A stretch of 64,000 bases of DNA from contig JACONQ010000004.1 of NCBI GenBank assembly GCA_014281115.1, forward strand, positions 1,426,001 to 1,490,000. Reading direction: 5' to 3'. Both the position numbers and the translations under genes were made by a program. This document shows positions 23,887 to 35,058 of the stretch, in pieces. Source of the DNA: Laburnicola sp. R22_1. Lineage: Eukaryota; Ascomycota; Dothideomycetes; Pleosporales; Didymosphaeriaceae. The notes under the pieces were generated by a model. That model had not been told where the DNA came from. It saw only the letters and a program-made list of their open reading frames with translations, and searched no databases. Within the stretch, counting starts at the first letter, position 1; every line of letters begins with the position of its first letter.

Positions 23887-24825
23887 ATGCCCCCCTCCCG
23901 CTCCGACTTCACCGCAATCAAGCACCTCAAAGCCGAAAAGCACGGCGGGATGAACCTCGGCATCGTCCTGGTAAAAAATCACCGCGACTCCCGCACCTAC
24001 ATCGAAAAGCGGGTAAGCCCGAAGGACATCCAAAAAGGCTATTCCGCGCGCGAAGCCCGCGCCATGGCCCAATGCCTCCACCCCAACATCATCCAACTCT
24101 TCACCGCAGACCTAAACTACCAGACCTACGGCTACGGCTCCATCTACATGCAGCACTGCGAGCTGGGCTCGCTGGACAGCCTCATCCGCACGCTTGCGAC
24201 GCGCCGCGTGGAGCTGCCCGAGGGGTTTCTGTGGAAGGTTCTTTGGGACGTGGGTCTTGCGTTATGTTATTTGCTTACGGGGGTCGATGGGTCTGCGGAC
24301 GCGATGCGAGGCCAGAGTTTGCAGCCGCGCGATAAGAAGCGTGGGTGGCAGGAGATTGTGCATAGGGACATTAAGCCCGACAATATCTTCCTTACATGGC
24401 GCGGTTCGAAGAATCAGTACCCGGCTGCCGTGCTGGGCGACTTTGGCTGCAGCATTTCAAAGGGCCAGATGAAGCATAGCTTTATGTCGGCGTTTACGCG
24501 CGACTTTCAGCCGCCTGAGGCGCCGCTTTATACCGATGCGTCGGATATTTATTCGTTGGCGTTGAGTGTGCATTGTGCGGCTTTTTTGCGCCCGTATCCG
24601 GTCGAGGATAAGAAGAAGTTGAGGATGGAGCCGCTCGGTCGCGGCTCGGGATATGGGCGCGATTTGAGCGGTGTGATGCAGCGGTGTTTGGAGCAGAACC
24701 ATAAGAACCGCCCGGATGCACTGTATCTGCCGTATCTGACTTGGAGGGAGATGCAGGTGGCTACCACGAAGAGGGAGAGGGCGGGAATGCCTAGGGAGAG
24801 TCTGCCTAGTTGGGCGTTTGCTTGA
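23887..24825 (+). CDS. Serine/threonine protein kinase (NEK-like, unassigned)
   Basis: A single-exon 312-residue protein made almost entirely of a kinase domain. The glycine-rich loop is weak (KHGGMNLGIVL). A candidate ATP-binding Lys is in YIEKRVSPKD, the catalytic loop is IVHRDIKPDNIFL, the DFG motif is LGDFGCSIS and the APE-equivalent is FQPPEAPLY. The activation segment is followed by TDASDIYSLALSVH, the normal F-helix Asp block. The start was chosen at 23887 for its context and because conservation begins there. It resembles small fungal NEK-like kinases but has no extra domain, so the substrate is unknown. Loss of a canonical glycine-rich loop might reduce activity; the catalytic residues themselves are present. 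Confidence 0.85.
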   Translation: MPPSRSDFTAIKHLKAEKHGGMNLGIVLVKNHRDSRTYIEKRVSPKDIQKGYSAREARAMAQCLHPNIIQLFTADLNYQTYGYGSIYMQHCELGSLDSLIRTLATRRVELPEGFLWKVLWDVGLALCYLLTGVDGSADAMRGQSLQPRDKKRGWQEIVHRDIKPDNIFLTWRGSKNQYPAAVLGDFGCSISKGQMKHSFMSAFTRDFQPPEAPLYTDASDIYSLALSVHCAAFLRPYPVEDKKKLRMEPLGRGSGYGRDLSGVMQRCLEQNHKNRPDALYLPYLTWREMQVATTKRERAGMPRESLPSWAFA

Positions 24826-25206
24826 GGGCTGATTGTATTGAGTTCATAGCTGGTCTATGGATAAATGCGATCCTACCTACTGTCTCTTCTGTTTGCATAT
24901 AATCGAGACAAGAATTTAATTATAATACTATACTTCTTATTCAAATAATTATTCGAGATGTGATCACTGACTTAAGATTACCATTGTACAATTCGTGCTA
25001 CCCAAAAAGAGAATCAAATACGTATAAAATCATAACCATGTCCCCGCTAACCCCGCCAGACTTCGTTCCGTCTAGATCCGCCAAACTCCACATTAAGATA
25101 ATAAAAGTAATACATACAACACTGAAACGAGAAGAGGTACAAGGCTCGTTTCCTGAAACCACTCTGTTGCAGACGTCGCCCAGAAGCTGCCGTGCGAACC
25201 TTTTGT

Positions 25207-28200
25207 TCATACTGAATCTTCGTCCATCTCGCTCGCGAGAAGACTCTCCACAATATCGCTCTCTGTTATCGCCCTGCTACTCCTACCCCCATCCTCCTCT
25301 TCGTCTAGCTCCATTTCCAACGGCATCCTTGTGCTCTCACCTTGCATACCTGCCAGCATAGTATCTTCATCTTCCTCCGCCTCCGCCTCCTCTTCATCTT
25401 CTTCGTTCCTAGGTGAGGCAGTCGCCGGGACTTCAGTGGCCTCGGGCGTCACCGTTTCATCACCACTATCAGCGATCTGCGTGACGGCTTCAACGTCGCC
25501 CACCCTCTTATTAAGGTTGACCTCAAGCTTGATGAGGTAATTGCGCTGTGTGGCATCCATGCCGATCTTGTCTTCAACGGCTTCGGTGACAAGGTCACGG
25601 AGGGTACTTAATGCTTCTTTGTCGGGTGCGGGGCCAGACGGGGCGATGTATAGTTTAGTGAGGAGAGTAAGTAGTGGTTTACGCTCGTCCTTGGTGCAAG
25701 CGTTCGTGAGCGAGCGCTCTAGGATTTCGGTCGCCAGGCAGATATGCGGCTCCTCTGCGTCCTGGTTCTTCAGAGTCTTTCCGTCGAGACCTAGCTCTAG
25801 GGCACCCACGACCTTACGGCCGTCGGTCCAGTCAGACAAATGAGCGGTGATAACTGGCCATCCCACCATCTCATCCTGCTCCTCCTCATTGTCTTCTTGC
25901 ATGTGCATGAGCTTGGCAACTATGGGCACAGCGATTTGGGCCATCAGGATGGCGTTCTCCAACTTAGAATGGCAGAACATGGGGATAAAGTAGCTCAGCG
26001 CTTGCCTGACCGCCGCGTGTGATGCCGTCTCCGGGTTAAAATAGGCTACAGTGAATGCTTTGAGTATTTCTGCGGCTGCTGCTGGCGGGAGGAGGCCTGG
26101 CAATACGAGCTTCGACGCGGCCATGCACGCCATCAGGCTGATACCCTTGTTATCTGACTGGAAACCCTTAAGAACCATCCTCGTAAGCGGCTTGACAAGT
26201 GCGTTAAGCTGAGGTTCGACCTCTTCGGTGGATGTGTTCGGGTCGGGTATGGGTGGCGCGAGTAGTGATGGATGTGTAACAACGATGTCGGCGAGCACTT
26301 GGATGACAATTTCTTTGAGTTGGTCGTGTCCCTTGTTAAAGCAATGCAAGAACAGATCCAGGTTACTTGCGGCAAGATCCTAATCCAGTGTCAGTATTGC
26401 ATATAGACGCAAAGCGGCGCGATGACATACCCTGCTAAGGAGCGCACCTAATCCTAGACAAACCACACCACGCTCTCTGATCATAGACTCTGTGCCACGA
26501 ACAGCAGGAATGATCAGCGTGTTTAGCATGGTTGTTAGCGAGGTATTCGACTGAAGGTCGCAATGCACGTTTTCCAATGTGCATTGAGTGATATAAAGAC
26601 ACTTGGCGTACACCAAAACCTCGCGATTGCGCCTCTCTTCCTCTTCCTCGGGGTCCGTCGTTTCTGGTGTTCTGGCATTCCTCGATCGAGCCCCGGTATT
26701 CGATTCAGTGCTAGCGTTACTAATGACATCGGATTGAGCAGAGTGAAAGCTGTCTTCCTCGTCGCCGTTCTCGCCCTTTTCGGTGACATCGTCGTCCATC
26801 AGCGTGTCGCGCACTTCAGCAATGGCCTCCAGGATGACCGCGCAGAAGTCCGCTTCTCCTTGAGGACCACGGCAACAAAAACGCAGAATTTCGATAGCAA
26901 GCTTTGTGCACTCTTCCGGAAGCGCAGCACGGGCTATCGAATCTCGCATGATGTTGTACATTTGCCTGCGTCCGATTTCATCGCTATAGTCAAGCGTGAG
27001 AGCAATGTAGAGCAGCTGTTGAACGATAAAGTCTTGATCGTCGGCAGCCTCCTGTGCCTTTTGCATTTCGGGGTCGTCGTCTGAAAGCTCGAAGGACAAG
27101 GAAGCGACTTGCTCCCCGAGCTTTATGAGCGTGTTGAGATGCTTCTGGACTATGAAGGCAAACACACCCACCTCAGGAATCTTCTCGATCAGCTCTTCCC
27201 GAAGGTTCTCGTCGTCAAGCTTGTGGCAATAATCGTTCAAGCTGCGTGCCAGGAAAGCCTGCTCTGGACTCAACTCTCTCCAAAAGTCGTGATCGAATGT
27301 AATGAAGTTGCGATAGTCGAACCGAATCTCCCAAAGCTCTTGCATTGCCTCATGCGCGATCCCTTCTTCGGCCCCGGAATGGACGATATCCAAGCGGTCC
27401 AGAAGCTCGGTGATGGCCTCTAGATTCGGTGGTGCCCACTCGTCCGGCTTCCTCTCATCCTCAGGACGTTTATCATAGGTAGAAGCGCAGTCCTCGAGCC
27501 AACGTTCGGCAAAAATGCGAGCGGTAGCTTTTCGGATCGAGTCATCTCGATCTCGGAGGCCCCATCGGAGGAGCTTTTCTCGCTGAACAAGCGTCATGTA
27601 ACGGAAGTCTCCCAGTCCCGGCAGGACCTTCCGATACACCACTCGTCGCACAGAAGGGTCAATGTCCTTGGCGCGCTCGAAGATGTATTTCCCAGTGTGT
27701 TCATTCCGACCTAAATTGGAGAGCACCACACGCCGGACTTCGGCACTGGGATCGTGCTGCAATATGTTGGTAAGTTTTTCCAAGATGCCAACTGTGGGAT
27801 CTTCGTCGTCCTCATCCTCTTCGTCCTCGTTCTCCTCGGTGGCGTCGACTAAGCGGCCGAGACCCAGCACCGCCTGTACGCGAACCGACGCTTCCTTGTC
27901 TCGTAAGCGGTTCTTGAAGCTGACCTTCATCAACGAGAAAAGGTCATCGTCAATCACTTCCAGATTGCTGACGATATGGGCAGCCATCTGAGTTGCGCGG
28001 AAGCGCAAGGTCTTTTCCTTTGCGGTGAAGAAGCCGCGAAGAGTCTGGAGTATGTGCGAGATGAGTCGGCTCGTGGCCGTTTCAGGGATTCCGTCTGGTT
28101 CGTTTTGGTAGATGACTCGGTCTGAACAGTGTCAGTACATGGGGTTGACCAGAAATGGAGGCCAACTCGCCCTTCTCGGAAGCGTGCTTCAAGAAAAGCC

Positions 28201-28600
28201 CCAGGAAGCGGATCACACGGTCTCCTACTGGCTCGCCCTTCTTCACGGCCAATACCCTCAGGATGCATCGAGTAATCTCTTCCGAGAAATGTTCCTCGTC
28301 GAAACACTCCTCCTCTTCCTGCTGTGCTTTTCTCTTGTTCGTACTTTGCGGCTCATAATAGCACCTCTCCTGGATTTTCCTCAACGTGGTTTGTAGTTTG
28401 CGCTGCGTCGCAGTAGTGTTTTGCGCGTCGCTGAATATCTGGCATATCTGGGCACGTAGCGGATTGTCCTCGCCTTCGTCCGGGATCTCGACAGCGTGTG
28501 CTGATGTGCGCGTCGACGTTGAGCCACGCGTTTTGGCGCCCGATTTGCGCGCGGACGCGCCCGAGGAGCGCACTGAGCGCGTAGACGTACGGCCTGGCAT
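25207..28600 (-). CDS. YCG1: Condensin complex subunit 3 (CAP-G/Ycg1)
   Basis: HEAT-repeat subunit of condensin, which compacts and segregates mitotic chromosomes; acts in the nucleus with SMC2/SMC4. Three exons (28600-28171, 28121-26431, 26379-25207) sum to 1,097 residues, the normal size. The N terminus is basic, Ser/Arg-rich. Family landmarks are RFLGLFLKHASEKD, LRFRATQMAAHIVSNL, RDKEASVRVQAVLGLGRL followed by an acidic run, DPSVRRVVYRKVLP and GVVCLGLGALLSR. Intron 2 (26380-26430) is ordinary (gtatgt...attag). Intron 1 (28122-28170, 49 bp) works only if a GC donor is used (gcgagt...ttcag); it then yields ASEKDRVIYQNEP in frame. The C-terminal tail is acidic. It faces the cysteine synthase gene across 271 bp. 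Confidence 0.93.
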
Positions 28601-28871
28601 GTCGCTGTGTGTAGAGTGCGGATCGAGTACTCGGTGAGTGTACTGATGGATCCTGTTGTTTGTTTATGCTGAGACAAATACGGGCAAGCGTGCTGTGGAG
28701 GGGGAAGGCACGTGCGCTGTGCTCGGTAAGCGCCCATGCACCCATCCAAATTATTAGACTGTACAATCGGAGTTGGAGAGTCCAGATGACACGTCGAGGC
28801 CATTCCAAAGTCCGACGTCTGTCATGAACAGCGCCTCTGTCCAGCGCCTTGCACGTTAAGTTGCTGCCAAC
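28601..28871. promoter_or_regulatory. Shared promoter between YCG1 and the cysteine synthase gene
   Basis: The two start codons (28600 minus, 28872 plus) are 271 bp apart and diverge, so both promoters must lie here or overlap the 5' ends. No clear TATA box is visible. The region would allow coordinated transcription, but that is inference from spacing only. Confidence 0.6.
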
Positions 28872-30058
28872 ATGTTCAGGACGGCGTCGCGAGGCTTCGC
28901 CGCCTCGCTCTGGCGAAGCGCAGAGAGCCTATCCCAACTGGAAGCTGCATACCAGACGGGCATCAACATCTCAAAAGCACAAGGCGTCGGGCAGCGGGGC
29001 TTCGTCGATGGTACGCTCCCTCATGTAAACCGCGCTTCTTCTCTCACTGACGCGTGCTAGCAATCGGAAAGACTCCTCTGATCCGCCTCAAGCGCCTCTC
29101 CGAAGAAACGGGCTGCAATGTTCTGGGCAAAGCCGAATTCCAGAACCCTGGCGGCAGCGTCAAGGACCGCGCCGCACTCTACGTCGTCGAGAACGCCGAG
29201 AAGCTCGGGCTTCTAAAGCCGGGCGGCACTGTCATAGAAGGCACCGCCGGAAACACGGGTATCGGTCTTGCGCATGTTTGCCGCTCCAAGGGATACAAGC
29301 TAGTCATCTACATGCCGAACACGCAGTCGCAAGGCAAGATCGATTTGCTGAGATTGCTGGGCGCCGAGGTGTATCCTGTGCCTGCGGTTGCATTCACCAA
29401 CCCGGGGAACTACAACCACCAGGCCAAGAGACATGCGGAAAGTCTTGATAATGCTGTCTGGACGAATCAGTTCGATAATGTGGCCAATCGCCAGGCACAT
29501 ATCGAGACGACGGGTCCAGAGATTTGGTATCAAACCGAGGGCAAAGTCGATGCATTTACATGTGCCACCGGAACTGGGGGGTCTCTCGCCGGAGTGACGA
29601 GATATCTCAAGGAGAAGAGTAACGGGAGGGTGAAGAGCTTCCTCGCTGATCCGCCGGGGTCTGTTCTCCACTCGTACATCCAGAGCGGAGGCAAGCTTGC
29701 GGAAAGGGCTGGCTCCTCGATAACGGAGGGAATTGGCCAAGGGCGTGTTACCGATAACCTGAAACCCGATATAGACCTGTTGGACGGCTCGGTACACATC
29801 AGCGATCAGAAGACCATCGAAATGGTATACAGGTGCCTCGATGAGGAGGGGTTGTATCTAGGCGCGAGTTCTTGCTTGAACGTTGTCGCAGCCAAAGAGG
29901 TGGCAGAGAAGCTTGGGAAGGGACACACTATCGTTACGCTGCTCTGCGACGGCGCATACCGCTACGCAGACAGACTCTTTTCCAAGAAGTGGCTGGAAGA
30001 GAAGAAGCTCCTAGATGTCTTGCCACAGCATTTGCGAAAGTACATCGTATTGCCATGA
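28872..30058 (+). CDS. Cysteine synthase, mitochondrial type (PLP-dependent)
   Basis: Makes cysteine from O-acetylserine or a related activated serine and sulfide. Two exons (28872-29010, 29061-30058) give 378 residues. The first 30 residues ([20 protein letters not shown]) are basic and amphipathic, fitting a mitochondrial signal. The PLP Lys is in [14 protein letters not shown], the substrate loop is [13 protein letters not shown], and the phosphate-binding loop is [12 protein letters not shown]. The C-terminal part keeps [13 protein letters not shown]. It resembles the second, mitochondrial cysteine synthase of fungi (yeast YGR012W type) rather than the main cytosolic enzyme. The intron (50 bp, gtacgc...gctag) has a ctgac branch site. 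It is convergent with the NADH pyrophosphatase gene, ends 97 bp apart. Confidence 0.93.
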
Positions 30059-30155
30059 AGCAATATACCCGGCAAATTCAAAGTCCGAACACTGCTCTTC
30101 TAAAGATCTATTCTATACGCCGTCTTAAATTTACGAATTCTATGAGCTTCTGCCT

Positions 30156-31514
30156 CTATATCATCGGCCCACCGGTCGCAAATCCATTGACCACAGCCGT
30201 CATCAGTTGATTCGCAATGGCCGTCTTCGGCGGAACCCTCAGCCCGCCTTCTTTATACTCTGGCCCCGCATCCTCTCCTAATCCGCTCGTCCCTACTCGC
30301 AGCGCCTCCCTCACTTCATCAGCCGTAAACCATTTTGCATCCTCGAGCTCAGCATCATGTCCAAGATGAATGTCCTCGCCCTCCGGAATCGCCTGCCCAA
30401 TCGCACCAATCATCAAGTTCGCAGGATACGGCCACGGCTGCGTGGAGTGAATGACCACCCGCCCAAGATGAACCCCAGCCTCTTCCCAGACCTCGCGCCG
30501 CACGGCTTCTTCGACGGATTCTGCGGGCTCGAGAAATCCTGCGAGCGTGCTGTACCAGTAGGGCGGCCAGCGCTTTTGGCGGCCGAGGAGCATGCGCTGG
30601 CCGTCTGCAGATACAACGGCCATGATGACGGTGGGGTCGGTGCGTGGGAAGCAGAGGTTCGAGATACCAACTCTGGTTGCGCACGGGGGCCGTTCTGGGT
30701 TCTGTACGGACGGGGCTATGTCTTTCGGAGGGCAGGTCCTCTTGAACCCTGCATTTACGGAGAGTGTGGGGTAGCCGCAAGCTGCGCAATACGGATTCCT
30801 ACCATTCCAGTCGAGGAGGTGGCGGGCTTCGGCGTATATGGCAGCTACAAGTCTCGTCAGTTGCTACACCACAATATTTGGAACACGGAGTACGAACCTT
30901 CCTGCGCAGGCAGACTCATATGCATCCGCCCTTTACTAAACTCCCGCCCCTCTCCCTTCAATCTCTCTATCAACTTCTCACACTCTTCCACAACGCCACC
31001 CTTCGGCGTAACATCGAGGGCAAACCACGGCACTCCTTTATAATGCTCTTTATACACCAATCCCTCCTTGCCCTCGTTCAGTCCCAGGAACACGATCTGC
31101 GGTACATAGACGCTAGAATTATACTCTTTAATAGTATCCTCCTCCGATTTGGCGAAAGGGTCTGGGCCGATAATCGGAGAGACATCAGCAAAGGTGGCGG
31201 TCGCGATAGCGGTGGGGGAATTCACGAGGGGTTCGAGGTTATTGAAGAGGAGAAATTTCGTTGTTGGGTGGCGGAGGGCTTGTGAGAGGAAGGCGTGGTC
31301 GGTACGGAGAAAGGAGACGCGATTCAGAGAAGAGCCTGTAGTTTGTGAGATGTTGTTTGGATAGTTGATACCTTCTAGTGGGGTTGGGGGTGGGGTGAGA
31401 GAGGAGGGGAGTACCAGAAAAGTAATTTGCTACTTCCTTGCCATACCTCCGGCTCAGCATGCTCGTGACGTCTGGGTGCGCGGGCTCGGGGAGGTCTGGC
31501 AGAGGGAGCGGCAT
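30156..31514 (-). CDS. NPY1: NADH pyrophosphatase (Nudix hydrolase)
   Basis: Splits NAD(H) to NMN(H) and AMP, and may remove NAD caps from RNA; usually peroxisomal or cytosolic. Three exons (31514-31415, 31335-30898, 30844-30156) give 408 residues. The N-terminal part has YGKEVANYFSG and FLLFNNLEPL. A zinc ribbon follows with NPYCAACG, KRTCPP and two later Cys in PPCATR and SNLCFPR. The Nudix box GFLEPAESVEEAVRREVWEE (continued by AGV) has all catalytic acidic residues, and QPWPYPANLM downstream is the NADH-specificity motif of this subfamily. Introns are 79 and 53 bp. The last residues are GGPMI, which is not a canonical peroxisomal SKL. It diverges from COG2. Confidence 0.93.
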
Positions 31515-31897
31515 TATTCGTTCACCGAGGGAATCCAGGGGGGATCAAGACGGAAGCAATGACGCTCTTTCAACGACGATGGACCGACGAAGCGAAGGAC
31601 TTGATGTACAGAAAGTATGTAAAGGAAAGAGAAGCAGTGAAGCTTGAACTTACTCTATTTTTGCTTTGACGTATCCTACCTACCTACTTATGTGGGGTTG
31701 CTTTCCCTCGATTGCCAACACGCCGCTGGCAGGTCGATCTTCCCGCAGCCTCGGTCCTTCGCCGACGTCGGCCACTTATCTCCGCGCATTATCAACGAGC
31801 CAACAACGACCACATCACCACACAGGAAACACCGCGCTGTCCCGACATCACCACACGTGTCCAGCTACACCGCTATGCGACAGCCCCCCGCGCAACC
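31515..31897. promoter_or_regulatory. Shared promoter between NPY1 and COG2
   Basis: The start codons at 31514 (minus) and 31898 (plus) are 383 bp apart and divergent. The COG2 side has a long C/A-rich leader (about 31780-31897), common in fungal 5' UTRs. No TATA box stands out. Confidence 0.55.
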
Positions 31898-32871
31898 ATG
31901 AGTCGCTTCTACGTACGTCCCCACCTCCCAGTCCCTGCCGCATGCCTGTATCCAAAACAACACCTCTCAGGCGCACAGCCTACGAAACACACACACCGCT
32001 AACCCTCACGCACCAGATACCCTCATCCTCGCCATCCCCCACCACCTCTCCCGCAGCCACGTCTTCCGCCTCAGACACAGACTCAGACACCGACCTCCCC
32101 TACCCAACGCCCCTCCCCCGCACCGCCTTCCTTGCCCCAACCTTCACCCCGCAAACCTACCTCTCCACCCTCTCCAACCGGCACCAAACGCTTGAAGACC
32201 TCCGCGCCGAACTGCGCTCCCGCTCCACCCTCCTCTCGCGCGAGCTCCTCGACCTCGTTAACTCCAACTACCAAGACTTCCTCGGGCTAGGGCGGAGCTT
32301 GAAGGGCGGGGATGAAAGGGTAGAAGAGGTGCGCGTGGGGCTGCTGGGGTTTAGGAAGGAGGTTGAGGTGTTGAGGGGGGCTATCGCAGAGAGGGAGGAG
32401 GAGGTGAGACGGTTGGTGGGGGAGAGGGAGAGGGTGAGGAGGGGGATTGTGGTGGGGAGGAGGTTGGTGGAATTTGAGGAGGGGTTGAGGGGGTTGGAGG
32501 AGGTTTTGGTTATTGAGACTGGGGGGGAGGATGGCGGGGATGGGAGCGATAGTGAGGAGGAGGAGGATGAGGACGAGGATGAGGAAGAGGGCGGCGCGGT
32601 TGGGGTCTCGATATCGAAGTTGCGGAGATTGGTGTTGCAGTATCGGGTTGTGCAGGAGGCGGAGAAGGGGTTGGGCGAGCATCCATTTGTGGTGGCGCAG
32701 GCTCCACGCATGATGAAGGTGCGAAGCACGCTTCTGCTTGATTTGAGCACGGCATCGCAGCAGGCGAAGAGGGCGGGGGCGTCAGAGAGGGTCATGAAGA
32801 TTATGAAGATTTATGCAGACATGGACGAGTCGGGCGAGGCGGTAAAAGCACTCAGGTCGTTGAAGGCATGA
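31898..32871 (+). CDS. COG2: Conserved oligomeric Golgi complex subunit 2
   Basis: Part of the COG tethering complex for retrograde vesicle traffic within the Golgi. A tiny first exon (31898-31912, MSRFY) is spliced over a 104-bp intron to 32017-32871, giving 289 residues, close to yeast Cog2. After a Ser/Thr/Pro-rich leader, the conserved N-terminal COG2 domain appears as TYLSTLSNRHQTLEDLRAEL followed by LLDLVNSNYQDFLGLGRSLK, then a coiled-coil region (FRKEVEVLRGAIAEREEEV) and an acidic run (GSDSEEEEDEDEDEEEGG, near residue 190). The C-terminal KLRRLVLQYRVVQEA is also typical. The coding strand is strongly G-rich after 32280, which may reflect biased codon use. Confidence 0.9.
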
Positions 32872-32951
32872 TACCCAGCATTTAGCATGGCGTTTTAGGG
32901 TGGAAAAGTATGGTACATTGTTTGTACAATCTACATAAAAGTTTACAACAT

Positions 32952-33942
32952 CTACAAAGGGCCGAATAATTCTTGGGGAGTCACAGAGTCTACACCTCTA
33001 TAATTGCCGTTCAACGTGAAGCCCGGGGCGTTCGTGGAGCTGAGAACCTGCGCGCGTGTTAGCATCCGAGCCTAATTCAACCAAAGCGGCCGACACTCAC
33101 AACTTCGTGTATCTCCTTGGTTGTATTCGAACTCATTCCCGCGATATCCTTTTTCACCGCGTCCATGAACGCCTTTATGTTGCTCTGCATCTCCTCTGGG
33201 GTAAACCCCAACTGCCCGATAGCCATGCGCACAACGCCATCCCTCTCCCTGTATTCAGCACCACCAACCATATTCCGCACCGTAGAACCAACTTGCGTGA
33301 CCACCGTGCCCATCTTCGTGCTCGGCATCAGCCCCTTCGGACCCAGCTTTCGTGCCACGCCCGACTTATTCAGCTTCTGCAGCGAATCAACGTGGCATAT
33401 ACACCTATCGAATTCGATGTTGCCCAGCTTCACCTGGTCGAAGATCTCGTCTTCGCCGACGAGCGCGGCTCCGGCTGCTCGTGCCTCCGCGGCCGCTTTC
33501 GAGTCTGGCGGTGCGATGACACAGATGCGGAGATCGGTCTTTACGGGGTGCGGTAATCGTAAGCGGTTGCGGACGACGGGGCCGTTCTTGAGCGTGTGGA
33601 AGCGAACGTGCATCTCGTACTTGGACGAGGAAGGGTTGCGGCCGACTTCGAAGGCGCGGATATAACTGTACCAGTTAGCCGCAATTCGGTACAGCAAATC
33701 GCATACACATACTGCATCGCATCAAGGAGTGAAAATTGGTACGCGTCACTGAGATCATGTTGTATGTATGTGTTCCGCTTCTTGCCTCTCCTCTGATTCT
33801 TGTTGGACCCAGATTGGTTCGCTTTGCATCGTATCGACTGGTACGGGATGAAGGCGAATCGTGGAAGCTGTGGCCGGGCGGCGGCTATTGAGGGGGCTGT
33901 TATCCTGCTCAGCGGAGCGATGAAGGAGCGTGGGTGCGCCAT
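32952..33942 (-). CDS. MRPL1: Mitochondrial large-subunit ribosomal protein uL1m
   Basis: Component of the mitoribosome L1 stalk. Three exons (33942-33713, 33665-33101, 33047-32952) give 296 residues. The N terminus (MAHPRSFIAPLSRITAPSIA) looks like a mitochondrial presequence. The L1 domain shows YIRAFEVGRNP, then KLGPKGLMPSTKMGTV, the hallmark L1 signature, and GGAEYRERDGVVRMAIGQLG. The last intron (33048-33100, gtgagt...cgcag) removes an early stop, giving the conserved tail EVVLSSTNAPGFTLNG. The ATG at 33942 was chosen because upstream in-frame sequence starts only with a non-ATG codon. Its 3' end is 80 bp from COG2 (convergent). Confidence 0.93.
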
Positions 33943-35058
33943 GGCAGCTTGGAGAGTGGATGCTGTCGCGTTGATTCCAAAAGTTTGGAACGGTGCTTGT
34001 GCCAAGGCGCTAACCTGGTTTGGTATCGCACCCTCTTGTCTTCTCGTCTGTGAATGCTGGACTCGACTGCTCTCTCATCAACTATGTACTCTCTCCATCT
34101 TCATATTTTCCAACTCTTCTTTCAGCGTCTCGTGTGAGAACCATTGTATATTACCCGGTCTATTTACCAACTAATTTCCCTTTGTTGCAGAGCTAAACCA
34201 AAACTTCGCCAAACACTGCCCTACATCCGCGCTTTCCTGGCATAGGACCTTTGCAGAGCACGAATTGACTCTTTCAAAAGATTGTTTTGCTCGCCATATC
34301 CACCTCTCCAGCCACTAGCGAGCTCGATTATCCCCCTCGCTCTGAACCAATTGATCTATATGTCAGTTAGCTGGCATCCCCTATAAGAGAAAGATGATTG
34401 GAGCTTTGGAAAGATCCTAGCTTCACGGCGAAGTTCATGCTTTATCTTCCGCACATTGAACTCTCTCTACCTGGCGGCGCTCATCTGAGAAGCACCAAAA
34501 ACCATCAGCGTATCGTGACATGCTGATACACAGAGATGCAAAGAACATCTCAAACAATGGTCGTCTCCCTCGTTACCAAGTGTCATTAGCGGCTTGTCTT
34601 GCTGCAGATGAGCTGTGCGCTTCTGGGGAGTCTGTAAAAAAGCTATGGAAGGCTTTGCACCGTGGAGTAACTTTCTCCATGTTCCGACCCAATTGTAGCT
34701 AAGTTCATACTATACTATTCGCGACATCATGCAACGACCTATTTGAGCCGAAATGGGTGCCTGGCTATAGCAATGTTTGAGAATCGTATCTATGCTAGAC
34801 GGCAGACTTGACAGGTACAGTTTAGATTCGCGGTGAATTGAGTGTGAGGCACAACACGCCTGTTCCAGTATCAGGAGCAACGTTGGACGGGCAATTCAAC
34901 GACAGGCGAATTAGGCTTAGCGTTATATGCATCCTTCGTTTGCAACGTGTGACAACAGAAGAGGCGGATCTGATAAACGACACGCTTCTCTACCCCTCCT
35001 CTCTATGCGCAAGGATCAATGTGTTAGGACTTTCTAACAACAACGGAATCACTCAACG
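33943..35058. other. Intergenic region between MRPL1 and the MYND protein gene
   Basis: About 1.1 kb of normal composition. Short open frames are scattered with no domain or splice support. It should contain the two divergent promoters. Nothing else recognised. Confidence 0.4.
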
